Shown here piece after piece: positions 46,732 through 58,169 of a DNA stretch of 64,000 nt. The notes under the pieces are model-generated. The model had not been told where the DNA came from. It did not search any database and saw nothing but the letters and a program-made list of their open reading frames with translations. The translations under genes were made by a program, and so were the position numbers. This stretch comes from Asterochloris sp. CNOR1. Lineage: Eukaryota; Chlorophyta; Trebouxiophyceae; Trebouxiales; Trebouxiaceae. Within the stretch, counting starts at the first letter, position 1, and each line of letters starts with the position of its first letter. Location of the stretch: the NCBI GenBank assembly GCA_963969365.1, contig OZ017761.1:1736001-1800000 (forward strand). The letters run 5' to 3'.

Positions 46732-49700
46732 TCAGCTGCTCTGCTTATGCTTGGCAAGCAGCTTGGAATCACTGCTGTACCTGCTGCATAGCTGCTGCAG
46801 TGAGCTGACTGTCCTGGTGGCGGAAATTTGCTCACATTCCATTTCTAAAGCCCGGACCACAGCAGCTATGGTGCTTCCTAGGGCATCCATGCGGTTCCTG
46901 ACCTCAGCAGCTAGGCCATTTTTGAATCTTGAGAAGGCCATGCTGCTGGCCCTTGCTTCCTTCTTGCTGCCATGCCACCTTCGGAGGTCTGATGGCACCG
47001 CTGAGATCTTGGAGAACGCCTCAAATGCTTCTGGGACTGTCTGGAAATCTGAGAGCTTCCACACCTGCAGTTCACAAGGCGACAAGGTCTGACCAGTGCA
47101 CAGGCGCTCAAGCTGAAAGGCAATTGACTGCATACCTGTTTCTCGACCAAAAAGGAGTCCCTCTCATCCCCGGGGGTCAGCGCACTGAGGGCCTGAGGCG
47201 GCAGAGTAACGCCATAGCTGGCCTTTGAAGCCAGAGGCACCCACGGCATGGGGTTGGCGGATGCTGGAGGCTGAACACTGGAAAGAGGCACCTGGGGCAG
47301 CATCACCACAGGAGCAACTGGCATAGACGTGGCCTCCTTTCCACTCAGCGTCTTGAAGAAAGCCTGCGACATGGCAGGGGAAAGGTTCAGAGCATGGTTG
47401 ATCTGGACACCTCAAAGCCACAGCGCTCACCATTGGGTTGGTGAAAAACTCGTTTTTGTCTTTGAGAATCCTCTCAGCGGCAATGTGTTTGTCCCAGGTC
47501 TCTTGCCGCAGCTGCTTGCCTACAGCGCTCTGCAGAAGGCGACTGGCTGCTGGCGGGATGGTGCGGAGCCACTGGTCCCCACATGACTGAATTCTTAAGC
47601 TGGCGTTCTGCACAAACACCTGCCGCAGGTGGTCGGTGGCGCGTAAAGGGCGCCAGCAAAGGATGTGCAGGGTGGCACCGCACGCCAGCTTGGCGCAGGA
47701 GCACTGTCAAACCCGGGATGATGCGATCCAGCACATCCTCCTCAGCCTGCAGAACACAATCAGATCAGTCCCCCCATTCCCCAATTTTGGTGATTTGCGT
47801 GAGAAGCACTGGCACTGCAGTGACCTTACCTTGAAATCAGCCTGACCCATACAATGATTCTCCTTCCAGTCCCATCCCCATCCAGCCAGCCTGTGGGCTG
47901 TGTCTGGGTCAAAGATGCAATACAGGTCTGTGGTGTCAGACTCATGCCTGCATGGCACAACACTGGTCAGCTGGGGATGATGTTGTTCAAAGTGCACAGC
48001 ATGGCCTGAGTTGCCTACCTTGCCGCCATCTTGATCTCCGCTTTGTTGATGCCCACATTCTTTGCCGCCTCCACACCATGCTTCTTGAATTTGTGGCTGA
48101 CTTCCCCTTTCGTTGAGTACCCATCAAGCCTGCCACGGGGCACACCTGCGATATAACAAGCCACAGATGTCACCCACAGCCGTGTCCAAAACCTGAAGCA
48201 TTAACGCACTGGCTCACCAGCAAGGTCAAAAGCCTGCCGAAGGTGAACGTTGAAGGTCTGCCCGCTCATGGGCTGATTCCCCTGCATGCTAGGGGCTGCA
48301 ACAATGTAGTTGGCCAGATCCTCAAGTTAGATGCCCCTGTGAAAGGTAGCGACAGCCAGGTCGGCAAGCGCTGCCTGAGGACAGTGTCATGGTCTCGATA
48401 CCTGCGGCAGAGGAGGCATAAAACCTGAGAACACACTGCAGCAAACTGCCCAAGTGCGTCTGACAACATGAATGCACATACCTGACGACACCAGGAATAT
48501 CCACCTGCCCAGCCTTCACAGTCTTCCCCTGCATGCTACCACAGAGGATTGCCACAGAGGGCGTTGGCCCCACACCATCCTGCGTCCTCAGTGCCAGGCA
48601 GCTCCAGGGAAGCTTGCGCAGGTCATCAGAGCGGCCCAGTGTGGCTGGCATAAACGTCATTGCCATCCTCAGCAGACAGGCCCATTGCCACTGCTTCTGC
48701 TGGAAAGCTTTTTGCAGGGACTGGCGACGCTGCCCTGCGCTCAGTGCAGCATCCACCTGCACATTCAAACAGCAACTTGACGCATGAATGTCACAAGTAG
48801 CGGCTGGGCTTGTGCCAGCCGAGCTGATGGAACGTTTCAAGACAGACAGAAAATCTCATGGAGAGAAGTGCATGAACAAAGCAGAGCTAGGAAGCATGTC
48901 AGTGATCTGTTCAGCCAACCCTGAGAACACCCAGCGCTGAGACTTCTTGGCCAATGGCAGCTTGGAAGCCATGGTCAGGGCAAAAGACGCCAGCTTCGTT
49001 GATCCAGGCTGATGCCAGCCCACCACAGTCCACCGACATCGACCTCAATACAGGGAAGCCATCTGAGGTCCATACACACCTGAGCTGCCACCTGCGCATT
49101 GAGGTTCTCAGCCTGCATCTCCTTGCCACGTGCACGGACCAAGTCCCTAACTGCCTGAATCTCCAGGGGTGCGGGTACATCTGAGGTGATGCGGGCCTGT
49201 GAGTACTGCTCTCTGCGGACTTCCTTGAGGTGGCACAGATAATCACTGCACACACCAGGCCAAATCTGGGCAGGGCAAGACTTGAGTGCAGCTCAGACAC
49301 GGCAGTGGAGTGGCCTCTCACCCCACACTGCTGAATGAGTATCGAGCACCATCCTGCTGCACTGCCTCATCCACAAGCCATATCGAGAACTCAAGAATCT
49401 TGGCCTGGGACATGAGGTCGCCATCAGGGGACGCCTCCTGCTCGCAGTATCTCTGCAAGAATGGGTGTGTGTGAGCGACATGTCCTCGTAAGCATCAAGG
49501 GCGCCATGAAGAACGGGATCAAAGGCCTACGGTGTCTACCTTCCAGAGCTTGGCAGCGGATTTTTCAGCCTGGACTGTGTTTTGTGGCTTAGCCGCACCA
49601 TGATGTACATTGATGTGCTGGGTGCACCGGAGAATACGAGCTTCCTCCTCAGGAGTGTTAGGCATGGTTGCTGCCAAGCCAACTGCTGCGTCTGGGATTG

Positions 49701-49950
49701 GTGCTCCATTCTGCTGGCCCAAGGTCTCTAAACTGTGCACACCAAGGGCAGAGACCGGCACTGGCTGGAGATCATCCACCACGCCAGACAGGTGTCTGCA
49801 GGCTTGATTAATGGCCGCTCTGAGAGAACGGGGGCTGTCTGGGGAGCAACTGCCATGCAGGTGTGCTATGTAGTCCCCAGCCAGCCCCAGGTTGATGACC
49901 TGGTTGATGTAGCTGCTGTACTGAGCAAATGGCACTTGGTAGTGCTGCAT
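46732..49950 (-). pseudogene. Crypton-like tyrosine recombinase, left copy (frameshifted)
   Basis: Same exon structure as the right copy at 51946-55185. The start MQHYQVPFAQYSSY is at 49950. The exon with the first catalytic Arg (GRSDDLRKLPW) is open and continues through VGPTPSVAILCGSMQG. The next exon (after YRDHD, about 48395) has lost one base relative to the right copy and runs out of frame. Downstream exons with HxxK, GHESDTTDLY-type sequence and the C-terminal helical region still align. The C-terminus ends at 46732. Not able to make a full protein as it stands. Confidence 0.7.
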
Positions 49951-49989
49951 GAAGATGGATCTGAGGAACTTTGGCGCGCTAGGGTTTCT

Positions 49990-50007
49990 GACCTAGTACT
50001 TTAGGTC
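49990..50007. repeat. Dyad GACCTA-N6-TAGGTC at recombinase end of left element
   Basis: An inverted repeat of GACCTA, 40 bp upstream of the recombinase start codon. The reverse complement matches the dyad at 51889-51905 of the right copy. Beyond it the two arms are no longer similar, so it marks the element end. Symmetric arms around a short centre are the shape of a tyrosine-recombinase crossover site. Confidence 0.55.
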
Positions 50008-50025
50008 GGAAGGCGGTACTTCAGC

Positions 50026-51655
50026 TTTGGAAGGCCCTTGCAGGCTTTAGGAGACCCTGAACCCTTGCAGTTCGTAGAAGGCTGCTTACAATCGGCACTT
50101 GCAAACTTCTGTCATCTGCAAACCGTCAAGACCAAGCACACTTTGGTACCTGTCAGCAAGCTCTTGTCAGCAGCGAGAAACAATCCTGAGTACCTTGCTG
50201 ACAGCAACCTTTTGTCAGCAGCGAGGAACATCCTGAGCGCAACCTCAACACTGCAGGTGAGCACATCCTGCTGTCACTGCCTCGTGCTGCCTGGAATGTG
50301 CCTGAGGACATGGAAGCAACCAACTATCCAAAGCTCTCCCAATGCTGGTGGCTGTAGTTATGGATGCTCAGCAACTGGAGGTCAAGCTGATGGGCGAGGT
50401 GGAGAAGGCCTGGCAGTTATTTGAAGCTGAGGTGGATCCAATGAGATCCTCAAAGCTCGAGATGAAATGGAAGGAGGCAAAGGAGGAGCTGAACATCTTC
50501 CGAAGGCAACAGATGGCTGGAGGTCAGGATTCAAATCGGGGCTGCAATCTGCATGGCGTGCGGCAGCAGCTTGTGTGCCTTGCGGGAGGTGCTGGTCAGG
50601 GCCCTGCTACCAGGTCTGGCAGAGGCTTCGAAGCCAGGGCATGCCGGAAACCTCTGCACTTGCCCACCTGGGGACACAGACCCATCTCTGTGTGGCTACA
50701 CCACGTCTGCAAGCTTTATCCTGCTCAGTTTGCGTTCGTGGGACAGTAGGGGAAGGCCCTGGATCTGTCCAATTACCGAGAAGGTCTACTGACTGCTTGC
50801 AGGTGCATCAGCCCTGCCGAGCTCTGCCTCTGCAGGTACCTCTAGCATGCGTTTGCATACGTTGCATGGCATTTCATGTGAGACGTTGCTGTGCAGCATT
50901 CATGATCTGTTCAGCATATTGTGCTTCAGCTGTTGTGCCAGTTCTTTGCAAGCAGGTAATGGGGTCACTTAGACTGGGGCTATGCTTGGCTGCAGGAGCG
51001 AGGTCACCACAGCTGAAATCACTCTGGGTCAAGTCTCCAAAGGGCAATGCCATCCAGATCCCCGTCAAACATGGCAGGATTGACGTCTCAGGGACAGGGG
51101 GGTCAGCTGCGCCAAAGCTTGGCAGCTACTGGGCATTATGTCAAAACAATGTAGGTTCCACATGCTCCCTGCTGCCTGGCAAGCTGCCTGAGACTTGCAT
51201 CATACAGCACCTTGCGTCTGCAGGGAGTGCTTGGATGTGGCACGTGTGGATGACGAAGGTTTTGTTTTGCTGGACATGGAAATATTGGGACAGCTGGGCG
51301 AGTCTGAAGACAATGCCATCATTTTAAAGTTTGGTAAGCCTCAAGCTTTGTGCAGAGACTCTGTGGTCTCCATGGTGTCAGTGAAGCATTTCATGCTGTG
51401 CCCTTTAGGTTACGAGACAGGTTGGAGCAAGCATTCCCTCATCTCAGCGTGGCGGCAGCATCCAGCCTTGCAGCAGAAGAAGGTCTCTTGATCCACCCAT
51501 GCAGGCTGGTGGAGAAGCGCAGGAGCACCGCACAAGATAACCTACAGGCTTTGCTGGACTGTGTGGATCGTTGTAGGCGGCGGTGTGGTGGCACTTGTGG
51601 GCTGGAAGCCAGGCAAAGATCTGCTGTCAGGGCTGAAGTCAGCCAGTGCCTCTAA
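50026..51655 (+). CDS. Unknown protein encoded in the spacer of the inverted pair
   Basis: Coding-looking plus-strand pieces: 50026-50260 (LVPVSKLLSAARNNPEY with a second LLSAARN copy), a charged helix at 50350-50520 (DAQQLEVKLMGEVEKAWQLF, KWKEAKEELNIF), 50998-51150 (SPKGNAIQIPVKHGRIDVSG), 51222-51330 (ARVDDEGFVLLDMEILGQL) and a last exon to the stop at 51653-51655 (LRDRLEQAFPHLSVAAAS, EKRRSTAQDNLQALLDCVD). Exon joins were only partly checked. The alpha-helical character suggests a coiled-coil protein. No family recognised. It may belong to the host or to a larger composite element. Confidence 0.4.
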
Positions 51656-51888
51656 GCCTCCTGCTGAAGCATGACTCCCTGACAATTGGAGAGCATGCAT
51701 CGCATATCCAGCTGTCCCTCTGAAGTGTACATTGCCAATTGATCACCTCAAGCCTGACGTTTGAATGAGCCCTCCTGGTCAAAGCAAAGAGTAAGGTGCT
51801 ACTGCCATCCTGGTGCTTGTGTGGGAAGATGCCTCATGGCTGTAATATGGGGATTTGTTGCAGGGTGTCACATGGCCTGTGATGATAT

Positions 51889-51905
51889 GACCTAAGTCCT
51901 AGGTC
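51889..51905. repeat. Dyad GACCTA-N5-TAGGTC at recombinase end of right element
   Basis: Counterpart of 49990-50007, 41 bp upstream of the recombinase start at 51946. Similarity between arms begins here and includes the following AAACCCTAGCGCGCC. Confidence 0.55.
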
Positions 51906-51945
51906 AAGAAACCCTAGCGCGCCAAAAAGCCCCAGATCGACCTTT

Positions 51946-54900
51946 ATGCAGCACTACCAGGTGCCATCTGCTGAGTACAGCAGCTACATCAGCCATGTCA
52001 TCAGCCTGGGGCTGGCTGAGGACTACATTGCACAACTGCGTGCCAGCTGCTCCTCAAACAGCCTCCCTCCCCTCAGAGCGGCCATCAATCAAGCCTGCAG
52101 ACACCTGTCTGGAGTGGTGGATGATCTCCAGCCAGTGCCAGTATCTGTCCATGAAGTGCCCAGTTTAGAGACTTTGGGCCAGCAGAATGGTGCACCAGTC
52201 CCAGACGCAGCAGTTGGCTTGGGAGCAGCCATGCCTAACACTCCTGAGGAGGAAGCTCGTATCTTACGGCTCACCCAGCTTATCAATGCCCGTCATGGTG
52301 CAGCTAAGCCACAGAACACAATCCAGGCTGAGAAATCAGCTGCCAAGCTCTGGAGGGTAGGCGCTGCATGGCCTTCCCTCTTAATCTAATGGCGCCCTTG
52401 AGGCTTCCAAGGCCATGTCACTCACACACATGCGGTCCTGCAGAGATACTGTGAGCAGGACACGCACCGGTTCCCTGATGGCGACCTCATGTCTCAGGCC
52501 AAGATTCTTGAGTTCGCGATGTGGCTTGTGGATGAGGCAGTGCAGCAGAATGGTGCTCGCTACTCGTTCAGCAGTGTTGGGTGAGAGGCCACTCCACTGC
52601 TGTGTCTGAGCTGCACTCAAGGTCCTGCCCTCCCCAACTTTGGCCTGGTTTGTGCAGTGATTATCTGTGCCACCTCAAGGAAGTCCGCAGGGAGCAGTAC
52701 TCACAGGGCCGCATCACCTCAGATGTACCCGCACCCCTGGAGATTCAGGCAGTTAGGGACTTGGTCCGCGCTCGTGGCAAGGAGATGCAGGCTGAGAACC
52801 TCAACGCGCAAGTGGCAGCTCAGGTGTGTATGGACCTGATGAGAGGGCCTCCCTGTTGGGGTCACTGTCGGTGGACTGTGGTGGGTTGGCATCGGCCTGG
52901 ATCGATGAAGCTGGCTTCTTTGCCCTGACCATGGCTTCCAAGCTGCCATCGGCCAAGACGTATCAGCGCTGGGTGTTCTCAGAGTTGGCTGAACAGATGA
53001 CTGACATGCTATCTAGCTCTGCTTTGTTCATCCACTTCTCTCTATCAGATTCTGTGTCTGTCTTGAGATGTTCCATCAGCTCAGCTGGCACAAATTCAGC
53101 CGCCACTTGTGACTTCCACGCGTCAAGTTGCTGCTTGAATCTGCAGGTGGATGCTGCACTGAGCGCAGGGCAGCTTCGCCAGTCCTTGCAAACGGCTTTC
53201 CAGCAGAAGCAGTGGCAGTGGACCTATCTGCTGAGGATGGCAATGACGTTCATGCCAGCCACACTGGGCCGCTCTGATGACCTTCGCAAGCTTCCCTGGA
53301 GCTGCCTGGCACTGAGGACTCAGGGATGGCGTGGGCCCAGTGCCCTCTGTGGCAATCCTCTGTGGTAGCATGCAGGGGAAGACTGTGAAGCCTGGGCAGG
53401 TGGATATTCCTGGTGTCGTCAGGTAAGCATTCATGCTGTCACATACAGTGGGGCAGTGCGCCGCAGTGTGTTTTCAATTATTATGCCTCCCTGCCACAGG
53501 TACCGAGACCATCGCATCTGTCCTCAGACAGCGCTTGCTGACCTGGCTGTCGCCACCTTCCACAGGGGCATCGCACTTGAGGATCTGACCAAGTACATTG
53601 TTGCAGCCCCTAGCATGCGGGGGAACCAGCCTATGAGCGGGGAGACCCTCAACGTTCACCTTCGGCAGGCTTTTGAACTTGCTGGTGAGCTTGCTTGATG
53701 CTGCATTTGGACGTGGCTGTCACTGACATCTGTGGCTTGTTCATTGCAGGCGTGCCCTGTGGCAGGCTTGATGGGTACTCAGCAAAAGGGGAGGTCAGCC
53801 ACAAATTCAAGAAGCATGGTGTGGAGGCGGCCAAGAGCGTGGGCATCAACAAAGCGGAGATCAAGATGGCGGCAGGGTAGACAGCACAGGCCTTAGCGTG
53901 CATTCAGAACAGGGTCGTCCCCAGCTGACCAGTGTTTTGCCTTGCAGGCATGAGTCTGACACCACAGACCTGTATTGCATCTTCGACCCGGACACAGCCC
54001 ACAGGCTGGCCGGTTGGGGACGGGATTGGAGGGAGAACCATCGTTTGGGTCAGGCTGAGTTCAAGGTAAGGTCACTACAGTGCCCGTGCTTCTCACGCAA
54101 ATCACCAAAATCTGGGGAGGGGGAGACTGATGTGATTGTGTTCTGCAGGCTGAGGATGACGTGCTGGACCCCATCATCCCAGGCTTGACAGTGCTCCTGC
54201 GCCAAGCTGGCATGCGATGCCACCCTGCACATCCTTTGCTGGCGCCCTTGAGGGCCATTGACCACCTGCGGCAAGTGTTTGTGCAGAATGCCAGCTTGAG
54301 AATTGATTCATATGGGGACCAGTGGCTCCGCACCATCCCGCCAGCCGCCAGTCGCCTTCTGCAGAGCGTTGCAGGCAAGCAGCTGCGGCAGGAGACATGG
54401 GACCAACACGTTGCTGCTGAGGCAATTCTCAGCGACAGGAATTTGTTGTTCACCAACCCAACGGTAAGCGCTGCGGCCCCTAGGTGTTGTAGTCAAACAT
54501 GCATTGCTCTGAACCTTTGCACTTCCATGTCGCAGGCTTACTTCTTGAAGACGCTGAGTGGAAAGGAGGCCGTGCCTATGTCTTCTGCGCTTGTGATGAT
54601 GCCGCCTCAGGTGCCTCATTCCGGTGTTCAGCCCCCAGTATCAGCCAAACCCATGCCTTGGGTGCCTCTGGCTTCACAGACCAGCTATGGCGTAACTCTG
54701 CCGTCTCAGTCCCTCAGTGCGCTGAGCGCCCCGGATGAGAGGGACTCCTTTTTGGTCGAGAAACAGGTATGCAGTCAATTGCCTTTCAGCTTGAGCGCCT
54801 GTGTACTGGTCAGACCTTCTCGCCTCGTCAACTGCAGGTGTGGAAGCTCTCAGATTTCCACACAGTCCCAGAAGCATTTGAGGCGTTCTCCAAGATCTCA

Positions 54901-55185
54901 GCGGTGCCTTCAGAACTGCGCAGATGGCATGGCAGCAAGAAGGAAGCAAGGGCTAGCAGCATGGCCTTCTCAAGGTTCAAGAAAGGCCTTGCTGCTGAGG
55001 TCAGGAACCGGATGGCTGCCCTGGGAAGCACCATGGCTGTTGTTGTTGGGGCCTTAGAGATGGAACGCGAGCGCATTCCTGCCACCAGAACAGTCAGCTC
55101 ACTACAGCAGCTATGCAGCAGGTACGTACCTGTATACAGCAGTGATTTCAAGCTGCAGCTTGGCAAGCGGAAGCAGAGCAGCTGA
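51946..55185 (+). pseudogene. Crypton-like tyrosine recombinase, right copy (frameshifted)
   Basis: Ten exons: 51946-52356, 52444-52580, 52658-52823, 53147-53422, 53500-53684, 53750-53876, 53948-54065, 54149-54463, 54535-54766, 54838-55185. The N-terminal part is an array of helices (core-binding-like). Catalytic landmarks: Arg in GRSDDLRKLPW, His in EVSHKFKKHGVEA (HxxK instead of the usual HxxR), and AAGHESDTTDLY, which fits the GHxSxxTTxxY box with the nucleophile Tyr. The C-terminal 300 residues are an extension with a Pro/Ser-rich linker and a coiled region. Exon 4 carries one extra base near 53322 relative to the left copy, putting the end of that exon out of frame. Splice phases otherwise agree throughout. 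Confidence 0.75.
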
Positions 55186-55579
55186 GCAAGCCTTTAATTG
55201 TTTGCTGATCTGCATTGACATTCCCACCGCCATTTACCTGCACAGGTTACATTTCTCTGCTGAAAGTCATAATTTACTGAGCGGTGTAACATCTTACTCA
55301 GAAAGTGACATTTCACTCCACAAAATCACATCTCACGCAGGGGGGCAAGCCTTGAGGCAGCAGTGATTTCAAGCTGCAGCTTGGCAAGCGGAAGCAGAGC
55401 AGCTGAGCAAGCCTTTAATTGTTTGCTGATCTGCATTGACATTCCCACCGCCATTTACCTGCACAGGTTACATTTCTCTGCTGAAAGTCATAATTTACTG
55501 AGCGGTGTAACATCTTACTCAGAAAGTGACATTTCACTCCACAAAATCACATCTCACGCAGGGGGGCAAGCCTCAAGGC
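55138..55579. repeat. 221-bp tandem duplication at the recombinase 3' end
   Basis: Two adjacent copies, period 221 bp, are essentially identical over their whole length (for example TGATTTCAAGCTGCAGCTTG at both starts) and differ only at the right end. The unit spans the recombinase stop codon and 3' flank. The left arm has a single copy, so the duplication is recent. Confidence 0.85.
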
Positions 55580-55588
55580 TTGCCCCCT
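55560..55588. repeat. Hairpin between the two genes of the right element
   Basis: GGGGGGCAAGCC and GGCTTGCCCCC around TCAA. Conserved in position with the left copy, and half of it marks the start of the third copy near 62643. Confidence 0.6.
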
Positions 55589-55978
55589 GACAGACTACAC
55601 TTGAAACACTCTTGGTCTACATGAGTCGATGATCTGCGTTCCTGCGTAACCCGTTTCTCTGGGCCAATCAAACATCTCTGGCTAGCCACTGCACCAAAAG
55701 GTTTCACCATACTTGAACTCCACTTGAAGACATCAACCTGAGGGAACCAGCCTGACCAAAACATGTCACACATGTGGTGGCTTTTTGGACCTGGCACTGG
55801 CTACACTTGAATCCCTGGTGGCCAAAGAAGACCTCCTGGGGGCTTGAAAAGGGCTGCACCTGCACAATCTGTGCATTTGTTACAAAGTCATACAGTGTGG
55901 GTACGTGGGTGAGCTTTCCACACCTGTGCTGTGGCATGGTGATACAAACAACTTCATGATCTTGTAAACAAGCTTGCA

Positions 55979-57074
55979 TCATCTGGCCTGCATCACATCA
56001 GCAATGACAGCTGCCGGCAGGTTGTAACTGACACCTGCCCTTGCTGGGGCGCGGCCAGCCGTCCATCCAGGAGCTCCTGGGTCCATGGACCTCGAGGTGG
56101 GTACTTCCCAAACAGATTGATGAATCCCTCCTCATAGTGCTGCCTCAGCTTGGCGATTGAAAGGTTGTCACCTCCAGATTGTAACTTCCTGACAGGCTCA
56201 AGAAGCCTGAATCGATAAAAGTCAGGAGGGTGCGTCTCTCAAAATCCATGAGCAACCACCAGTGACTCCTCTCGCAGGCTTCTGTTGGGGCCTTGCAGGT
56301 ACTTGATGGAGCGCTTCCGCTGGACGGTCTGCTGCTTCTTTGGGAGGTCCTTGAAATCGTCCTCATCATAGGCAGGGTTGCGAATCAGGTTGCCTTCCTT
56401 AAGCTTTGGCACTTTGCCAAAAGTGCTCTTGGCCAACACCCTTGGCAAGACGCTCTTTGTGCAACCCACACTCTCTGCAGCAGCTTCCAGCAGACGCTGG
56501 AACTCGTCATACGTCTTGCACTGCAACTCTGGAGTTCCTGCCTTGATAGCTGCCGTGGCCACCTGCACCGCAGTGCCTTGTCGCCCAGCACCAGTCCTGG
56601 CGCCTCCATGGGAGATGTCCCACTCTCCACCGCACATGAGCTCCACTGTCCTGTGCTCAGGATCCTTTGGGCAATGATTCTCATGGTCGTTGTTGTTCAC
56701 GTAACGCGACCTGTAGTTGCCAAGCCCCTTCAGGCCGTGAGCTGGTCCAGCATCTGCTTTCAACTGATCGAACATCTTGACCTTCACAGACCCAGTCTCG
56801 TGCCAAAGATGAGTGCCATGGAGGCAGCAACAGGGGCTTTGACAGCGCTGTTGGTCTTGGCAGCACTAGGAAATGGACATGGTCATTGCCCGGCTTGTGG
56901 TGAAGGGTGCCAGAGTGTTTCTTCATGTTGTGTGTGTCCATACACATTCTTCAGAGCTGCCAAGCTCTGCCGCGAAACCTGGGGCAGCGGGGCCTCATTG
57001 ATGCTGATGTGGTTGACAACAACCTCAAAGTTGCGGTCTTGCCTCTTGCCGCTGCCTGGCTTGGACTTCATCAT
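55979..57074 (-). pseudogene. ORF2 of the right element copy, frameshifted
   Basis: Minus-strand gene convergent with the recombinase. N-terminal MMKSKPGSGKRQDRN and VVVNHISINEAPL, then a frame break near 56940 (two extra bases), HSGTLHHKPGNDHVHFLV, further breaks near 56870 and 56800, then SVKVKMFDQLKADAGP, GLKGLGNYRSRYVNNNDH and a long open stretch to about 56240. The end VMQAR then stop at 55979 matches the other copies. Downstream sequence to 55600 encodes a knuckle-like FKCSQC...CVTC in one frame. Function unknown; see the intact copy. Confidence 0.6.
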
Positions 57075-57125
57075 GGCCTGCTTTCCTATAGAGTGAGGTT
57101 GACAAGCTCTAAGTAGGCACACAGG

Positions 57126-58165
57126 CCTTCACTGTGGCAGGCAATGAGCACCCACGCTCCAGCTGGCGCATGTGCCTCCCTACTGATGCTAAGGCTGCCA
57201 TGATGAAAGGGTTACAAAGGCCTCTGGTGGTCGCTGGGAGGTGTTGTGCATACGGAGGCATCCATACGGCTTGAAAGTTTGCTGTGTCCCAAAGGTCATG
57301 ATGGTATCTTGCCCTCCCTGTGGTGGTGACAGCACTGCTGACGAACAGGTTGTGGCAGTCATGGCAGTCATGGTCATGCTGGTGGCTGTGAAGCAGAGTT
57401 TCACTTGAGATTGCACAATGTGGATTTCATCTTCGAGCCTGCTGGTGTTCCGTCATCGTGCGCCTTGCAGGTGGTGGTGGTGGTGCACCACGTGGTGTCG
57501 ACACCGAGACCATCACTCACTGAGGCCTTGCCATTTGGTGGACAATTTGAAAATCACCCTTGCTCACAGTGCCCAAGGTGTGGATAACGTCGCTCACCAG
57601 GTGGAGGTGGTGGTGGTGGCGGCGCCAGTCTAGAGCAAAGGAGGGCAATATAGTGGAGCAGTATGCCAATGTGGACTGTGCAGAGCCTGCTCAAGTCTCG
57701 CTGTCCCGCTTGCTACACGCAGTGTTGCTGGTGCTGGCCCTGTGCGTTGCCTGAAGCCTTTGCAGTCGTTGGACTGTCCACTCAAAAGGCACCTGCTGGA
57801 TCAAAGCCCTCTCTTTCCCGCGGTGCAGAACTCACTGAGGTGTAACCACGTTGAGCAGCCAGAGGCTGCCGAAGTGTTCCCTGCTTGCAGACAGTGGTGA
57901 CAGAGATGGCTCAGTGCTCCCGCTGCTTGTGGGTGCAACTCATTAGTTAGACCAAATGAAAATTGCTGAAGTAATCCTTTTGCCCCTTTGCAGACCAGTG
58001 GTGGTGGTGGTGATGGTGCTAGCTGTATGCACAAATGAGAGACTTACACTCAGTCACCCAAACAGACAAATGAGATTCTTCAACTCATCACCTGCACCAC
58101 CAAGCAATGGCGCCTGTGCACGAAGCGCTTGGCCTTCTGAAAAGGTGATTGGAAGACCGCACATG
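57126..58165. other. Low-information region with GTG-rich tracts
   Basis: Three GTGGTGGTGGTG-type tracts (57470, 57600, 58000) each follow or resemble a splice acceptor (TTGCAG, ACCAG). No gene could be assembled. The tracts are inverted relative to the CACCACCACC tracts of the minisatellite that follows. Confidence 0.35.
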
Positions 58166-58169
58166 CAAA

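Larger units (their letters stand above)
40781..50007 (-). mobile_element. Left copy of a two-gene tyrosine-recombinase element, split by a CACTA insertion
   Basis: Strand refers to the recombinase gene. This arm is the inverted counterpart of 51889-57125. Outer homology starts near GTGTGCCTACTTAGAGC (40785) and the inner end is the dyad at 49990-50007. It contains ORF2 (plus, 5' part before the insertion), a CACTA transposon (41782-46229), the remaining ORF2-side 3' region with zinc-knuckle-like code and TTCAAGTGTA repeats, a hairpin at 46549-46577, and the recombinase gene (minus, 46732-49950). Without the insertion the copy is about 4.8 kb. Lack of obvious long terminal repeats, together with a tyrosine recombinase, is Crypton-like; the second gene is not a standard Crypton part. 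Confidence 0.7.
51889..57125 (+). mobile_element. Right copy of the two-gene tyrosine-recombinase element
   Basis: About 5.2 kb: recombinase gene (plus, 51946-55185), a 221-bp tandem duplication, a hairpin, the TTCAAGTGTA-rich interval, and ORF2 (minus, 55979-57074). The two genes converge. It is inverted relative to the left copy and lacks the CACTA insertion. Arms are clearly diverged by substitutions and indels, so the pair is not a recent or assembly-made palindrome. Confidence 0.7.

Noticed and set aside
55142-55590. Two identical 74-75 codon frames as tandem small genes
   Set aside because: They are the same non-coding 221-bp duplication and overlap the recombinase stop codon in another frame.
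40781-57125. Inverted arms as an assembly-made false palindrome
   Set aside because: The arms differ by many substitutions, different frameshifts, a CACTA insertion and a tandem duplication, which an assembly artefact would not produce.
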